Assembly: GCF_040054535.1 (NCBI RefSeq)
Contig: NC_090779.1
Coordinates: 25,124,001 to 25,188,000, forward strand
Direction of reading: 5' to 3'
DNA: 64,000 bases
DNA from: Antennarius striatus
Taxonomy: Eukaryota > Chordata > Actinopteri > Lophiiformes > Antennariidae
Part shown: positions 57,541 through 64,000 of the stretch, in pieces
How the letters are laid out: the number at the start of each line of letters is the position of its first letter
Position numbering within the stretch: position 1 is the stretch's first letter
Position numbers and translations under genes: made by a program
Notes under the pieces: model-generated
The model's input: the letters and a program-made list of their open reading frames with translations, nothing else
The model's database searches: none
What the model was told of the DNA's origin: nothing

Positions 57541-57574
57541 ATTCACGTCAAGTGTTTATCATAAACTACACACA

Positions 57575-58003
57575 GATATTTACTGTTTATTTCCATCAGA
57601 AAACAAAAATAGTCGGACTGAATGACAGACCAGGAAGCGAAAGTGGATCGAACCGATTTGTTGTAGTTCCACAAATCTGCCAGTGAGTGTCGCTGTGTGA
57701 CCGCTAAACAAGAGGGCTTCAGGGACACAACTGACGCGTCGGAATTCCGAAATTCAAGCGCACTAGACAATGAAAACTTGAAGTTATAATAATTCGTAAC
57801 AACAGTAGTCGTCATTCCTTCTACACTTGAACAAGTTCAAATTCTGTGTTGCGAAAAACAAATCCACTGTTTCCTTCACAGAAGCAGGCTATCATTGAAT
57901 CTTATACCACTTGTAATCGATTGGTGATTGGTTGTTTAACTTCCTGTAAAATGTTATTGGATATCGGTATTATTTTAGGGGTACTATCTTTCTCTCCAAC
58001 AGA
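57575..58003 (+). repeat. Upstream half of a U6 unit without the U6 gene
   Basis: Matches the upstream flank of copies A and F (GAAAACAAAAATAGTCGGAC, GGGTACTATCTTTCTCTCCA) but breaks off at CTCCAACAGA, before the conserved promoter block and U6 gene. A truncated seventh unit. Confidence 0.8.
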
Positions 58004-58345
58004 CCATCGTGAGGTGAAACGCAGATTGTCTCAGCGGATTGACCCAGGTGATGTGTCTCATGTTAATGACCCTCATTAGCATACTAAGGTGAAACTCACA
58101 TCTCAGCGACCCCATTTGACACCCCCACCAACAATCGTTGAGGAGCAAGACGGGTTTCGACCACAGTCGTTGGATTGTGAATAGCACTGACCACACCCCT
58201 CAGGGTTTATGATCTGGGACATGATCGGCCACCCTCTGAACTGAAGAAGTCTCTTGGATGAGAGACGAAACGTCTTCAAGAACTTTCTTAACGTCCAGCG
58301 GATTGACTCAAACAGCTTTTGGATAACCACGACCTGGATGACTGA
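58004..58345. repeat. Probable dispersed fish repeat fragment
   Basis: Contains GAGAGACGAAACGTCTTCAA and TGACTCAAACAGC, sequence I associate with 3' parts of dispersed fish retroelements. Family not named with confidence. Its left edge is exactly where the truncated U6 unit breaks. Confidence 0.4.
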
Positions 58346-59656
58346 GAACCTACAAAGAGATCCTGATCAAATATTCAGATGACCCTTGGTTTTAGGTCCG
58401 TTTGATTCCCTCTTGCGGCCAAAGTGAGGAGCCACAAATTCGTCATTTTCATTTGATCGCAGATGTAAAACGATGCAAATGCGTCTGAATTCAATATTCG
58501 AAAAATCATTTTAATATTACTGTACATATCATTACGAATCAAATATTACTATGTTGTTTAGGTCCTACTTTTCTCTTGAAAAAGAATCAAATAATCATCT
58601 ATTTTACCTTTAGGAAACTCTAACGAGAAGGGAGGGGGGGGCTAATTCTAGTTAGCACTTCAAGCAGTTTTACGATTGCATATATTTCAAATAGTAACAC
58701 ACGTTAAACTCCATTGCTGATGAAATGTTCATAAGGCTCTTGATGGTAAATGCGTTTGATACCTTCTTGTGGCCAAAGTGAGGAACAACACGCTTTTTTG
58801 TTTGATGTAATTATCATGTCAATGTGCAACATTCTTGATTGTTGGAAAAGTTAAACCAACAATTAAAGGATGACTCCTGAGGTGAAGTCAATAACAAAAG
58901 CAACACAAAAACACGGAGACAAAGACAAAGAGACACAAAAACCTCTAAAAGAAAGAAAAAACAAGCAAAATAAGACATGTATGTTAAATTCATATTCGAG
59001 CCCTGACCTCCGGTAAATGTTCTCAAACCACTTCCTGCTCAGTAAATAAATTTCCCCCCCTCCTGTGGCCATACTGAGTAACTACAACAGCAACAATCCT
59101 GTACAGAGCCATACGTAATTAAATTAACACAAGTACTGATATTTCAGGTCAAAAAGCATGAAAACAAACATAAAATAAACGCTGAATTTCCTATCTTATT
59201 ATCTGTCAAACTATTCCGTGGAAAACTACACAACAAACTTATTCTCCGTTCTTGAAGGATCTGTGATCGTGATGCCCTCTTGTGGACATAGTGGGTAACT
59301 ACAGAAACAAGAGGTCAAGTTAGACGATGTTAGATTGTCAACTTCCGGTTATGACTATCAAAATAATTTTAATCGACGGAACTAACGCGTTATAAAACAT
59401 TTGTTATCACGCTAAAAATATTTGTAATCAATGCAAACTTCTAAATTAGTAATTTACATAACGTTAGCTCCTCTAAGATCAACAGTAGCAATAAAGACTG
59501 CAATGTAGGTAGCGAGAGGTAGCAAAAGCAGCTTTAGCGCTGCTAAATTTCACCTCAATTAGATCCTTCAAGAACGTAGAATAACATTATTGACACATTT
59601 TCCGAAATAATTTTGCTGTGTAGTTTTCCATGGAATGGTTTAACAAATATGCTGCT
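58346..59656. other. AT-rich intergenic sequence with a recurring motif
   Basis: No gene recognised. A motif like CCTCTTGTGGCCAAAGTGAG recurs at about 58,411, 58,762, 59,060 and 59,277. Confidence 0.5.
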
Positions 59657-60258
59657 CTAAGAAGTTAAGTCAAGATAATTTCTAACACGATTGGTTTTAT
59701 TTGCAGTTACATGCTTTGCTTTTTTTGCCTGTATGTTTCTAGTTACAAATTGAGAGTACATTAGATTATTTATTCCATTGGCTTTAAATGCGTTTTCAAC
59801 GTGCTTGCATCAAGAACATGGTCCTGTCAATCAACTCAAATCTACCACAGTATGAATTATAAGAAAGCACGTGAAAATATAACAAAAAATAAATCTTATA
59901 CCGAACAATCAACCTGTTTGTGTTTCACTGGATTATAAAATATGAACTAGTGCTTTTAACATCAAACCATCTCCTTGTTCTGTTGAAATAAAGGAATTAA
60001 AACATATTTTTAATGGTTTCCAAACAATTGACAAAACATACGTGTAGACCAATCATGCTAATTTAAAATAAACATTTCATCCTAAGAAACTGATAAAATA
60101 CAAGCATTTAAAAAGAAAAAGTATTTGTCGTGAAACTACAAAAAATGAACATGCATCCTGTGACGACAACTTTTTTTTCTTACACAGAGACGGTTCTAAA
60201 ATGATCACACCAAGAAATGTCAAAATGTACAAAACTGGGATTACAAAACAAACTCGGC
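59657..60258 (-). other. SMAP 3' UTR and flank
   Basis: Lies 3' of the SMAP stop on the minus strand; TTTATT (AATAAA in sense) occurs near 59,768 and elsewhere. It is the source or partner of the duplicate at 48,926-49,698. Confidence 0.65.
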
Positions 60259-62359
<2,101 letters not shown>

Positions 62360-62500
62360 TGTGACCTAAACGTTCTTAATTTTTCAATAAAATACCATTC
62401 TATTTAGCAGGGGCTAACTGCTTATGTCAACAAGCTTTTGTGTCGTCACTTCCTGTCTCGTATTTCTTCTTCGTTTGTTTTTTTTAGTTACTGCTGCCAC
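62360..62500 (-). promoter_or_regulatory. Probable SMAP promoter region
   Basis: CACTTCCTGT at about 62,448 is an ETS-type site (ACAGGAAGTG in gene sense) about 90 bp upstream of the ATG, common at TATA-less housekeeping promoters. The start site is not determined. Confidence 0.4.
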
Positions 62501-62870
62501 CCATCGGTGGATTGTGTCACAACACGCGTTCCATAGAAACACTGAGAACGAGAATAAAACAGGCTAGTCGGTTTTTAGACAATTAATCATTTATTATTGA
62601 GATGTTGTGGCGTAATAACAACACGTATTATTACATAAACAAAAACAACTTGATAACAAAGTCAACAATACCCCCTCACAACATGACGCTTGTTTCTGAT
62701 ATGTAAAGACACAACATCTAAAAATAACTTTCGACATGAATTTTCAAACTCAGTCAAATGTCTTCCTGCAACTTTAGACTCGAGGAATATTATAAAGTAT
62801 GTATTTTTTAAAAATGTTGTTTTTTTGAAATGTAATAGTTGAATTTGTTATTATAGATTTCTCACATCTG
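62501..62870. other. AT-rich intergenic sequence
   Basis: Nothing recognised between the SMAP promoter and the LINE. Confidence 0.5.
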
Positions 62871-63830
62871 TAGTAGCAGAGAAGTATGTTAGAGTGGTGC
62901 AGGACATGTATGAGGACTGTAAGACAGTGGTGAGGTGTGCTGTAGGTGTGACAGAGGAGTTCAAGGTGGAGGTGGGACTGCATCGGGGATCAGCTCTGAG
63001 CCCCTTCTTGTTGCTATGGTGATGGACAGGCTGACAGACGAGGTTAGACAGGAATCTCCATGGACTATGATGTTTGCAGATGACATTGTGATCTGTAGTG
63101 AGAGCAGGGAACAGGTGGAGGAGAAGCTAGAGAGGTGGAGGTTTGTCCTGGAAAGGAGAGGAATGAAGGTTAGCCGCAGTAAGACAGAGTACATGTGTGT
63201 GAATGAGAGGGACCCAAGTGGAAGAGTGAGGTTACAGGGAGAAGAGATCAAGAAGGTGGAGGATTTGAAGTACTTAGGGTCAACAGTCCAGAGCAATGGA
63301 GAGTGTGGAAAAGAGGTGAAGAAGCCTGTACAGGCAGGATGGAACGGGTGGAGGAAAGTGTCAGGTGTGATGTGTGATAGAAGAGTTTCAGCTAAAATGA
63401 AAGGAACGGTGTACAAAACTGTGGTGAGACCAGCGATGTTTGGTCTAGAGACAGTGTCACTGAGGAAAAGACAGGAGACAGAGCTGGAGGTAGCAGAGAT
63501 GAAGATGCTGAGGTTCTCTCTGGGAGTGACCAGGAAGGATAGGATCAGGAATGAGTACATCAGAGGGACAGCACATGTTAGAGGTTCTGGAGATAAAGTC
63601 AGAGAGGCCAGACTGAGATGGTTTGGACATGTCCAGAGGAGAGATAGTGAACATATTGGTAGAAGGATGCTGAGTTTTGAACTGCCAGGCAGGAGGCCTA
63701 GAGGAAGACCAAAGAGGAGGTTTATGGATGTAGTGAAAGAAGACATTAAGGTAGGGCTAGATGGAGGCAATTGATTTGCTGTGGCGAACCCTGAAGGAAA
63801 AGCTGAAAGGAAAAGAAGAAGAGATTTCTC
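62871..63830 (+). mobile_element. 5'-truncated RTE-like LINE (reverse transcriptase C-terminal part)
   Basis: Begins inside the reverse transcriptase (AEKYVRVVQDMYEDC, then the GLHRGSALSPF motif) and continues with FADDIVICSESREQVEEKLE, the YLGSTVQSNGECGKEV motif, RLRWFGHVQRRDSEHIGRRM and RRPRGRPKRRFMDVVKEDIK. FADD is the catalytic motif of the polymerase. A one-base loss near 63,009 shifts the frame between the SALSPF motif and VMDRL; about 40 bp of the usual C-terminal coding sequence is missing after 63,751. It ends with a GAAGGAAAAGC and GAAAAGAAGAAG tail. An old dead copy; RTE-clade placement is from remembered fish sequences. Confidence 0.85.
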
Positions 63831-64000
63831 AGCTTACTTGTTTGCGTTGATCTCATCACATTGGTCCGGTGACGAACTGGCACTTTGAATCCTCGCTTCC
63901 CAGCTGTGATTGGCTCCAGCCCTGCAGAACCCTGCAAATACGATGGGCGCCGTCTAATTCTGACATGAGGTATAATCATAGTAATTATTTGAGTCTACTT
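63831..64000. other. Sequence downstream of the LINE
   Basis: Contains CTGTGATTGGCTCCAGCCC, resembling a common fish dispersed-repeat motif; no gene seen. Confidence 0.35.

Overview
This is nuclear DNA from a ray-finned (teleost) fish. The signs are many long (CA/GT)n microsatellites, short introns next to very long ones, fish-type RTE-like LINE sequence, and two spliced genes whose proteins closely match vertebrate PLEKHA7 and SMAP (C11orf58). As I recall, those two genes also lie tail to tail in human 11p15. No prokaryotic features are present.

Layout. (1) About 1 to 48,753, plus strand: plekha7, the adherens-junction scaffold. I can build a 26-exon reading frame of 3,915 nt (1,304 aa plus stop) in which every junction is GT-AG and every phase agrees. 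It runs from a candidate alternative first exon at 1,700 through half a WW domain, a PH domain (24,090 to 33,939), proline-rich stretches, coiled coils and a conserved C-terminal domain, to a stop at 48,751-48,753. The usual first WW exons are not in the window and probably lie upstream. The large introns hold microsatellites, minisatellites, MITE-like elements and a few regulatory-looking palindromes. (2) 48,926 to 60,535: an insertion- and duplication-rich intergenic block. It begins with a decayed copy of the tail of SMAP, and then holds six U6 snRNA genes (50,441 to 56,880) arranged as a large palindrome with repeated modules between them. (3) 60,259 to 62,359, minus strand: SMAP, 5 exons, 170 aa, apparently intact. 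(4) 62,871 to about 63,830: a 5'-truncated RTE-like LINE.

The U6 array is the most unusual part. All six copies are 105 nt long and have a TATA box 32 bp upstream. Four carry an unchanged catalytic core and two have one substitution each in the 3' part. All share a rewritten 5' stem-loop in which both arms changed together, so pairing is kept. The array sits between two convergent protein genes, flanked by direct copies of the SMAP tail, with duplication breakpoints close to U6 3' ends. This points to a young family of variant U6 genes spread by local inverted duplication. Whether they are transcribed cannot be told from sequence alone.
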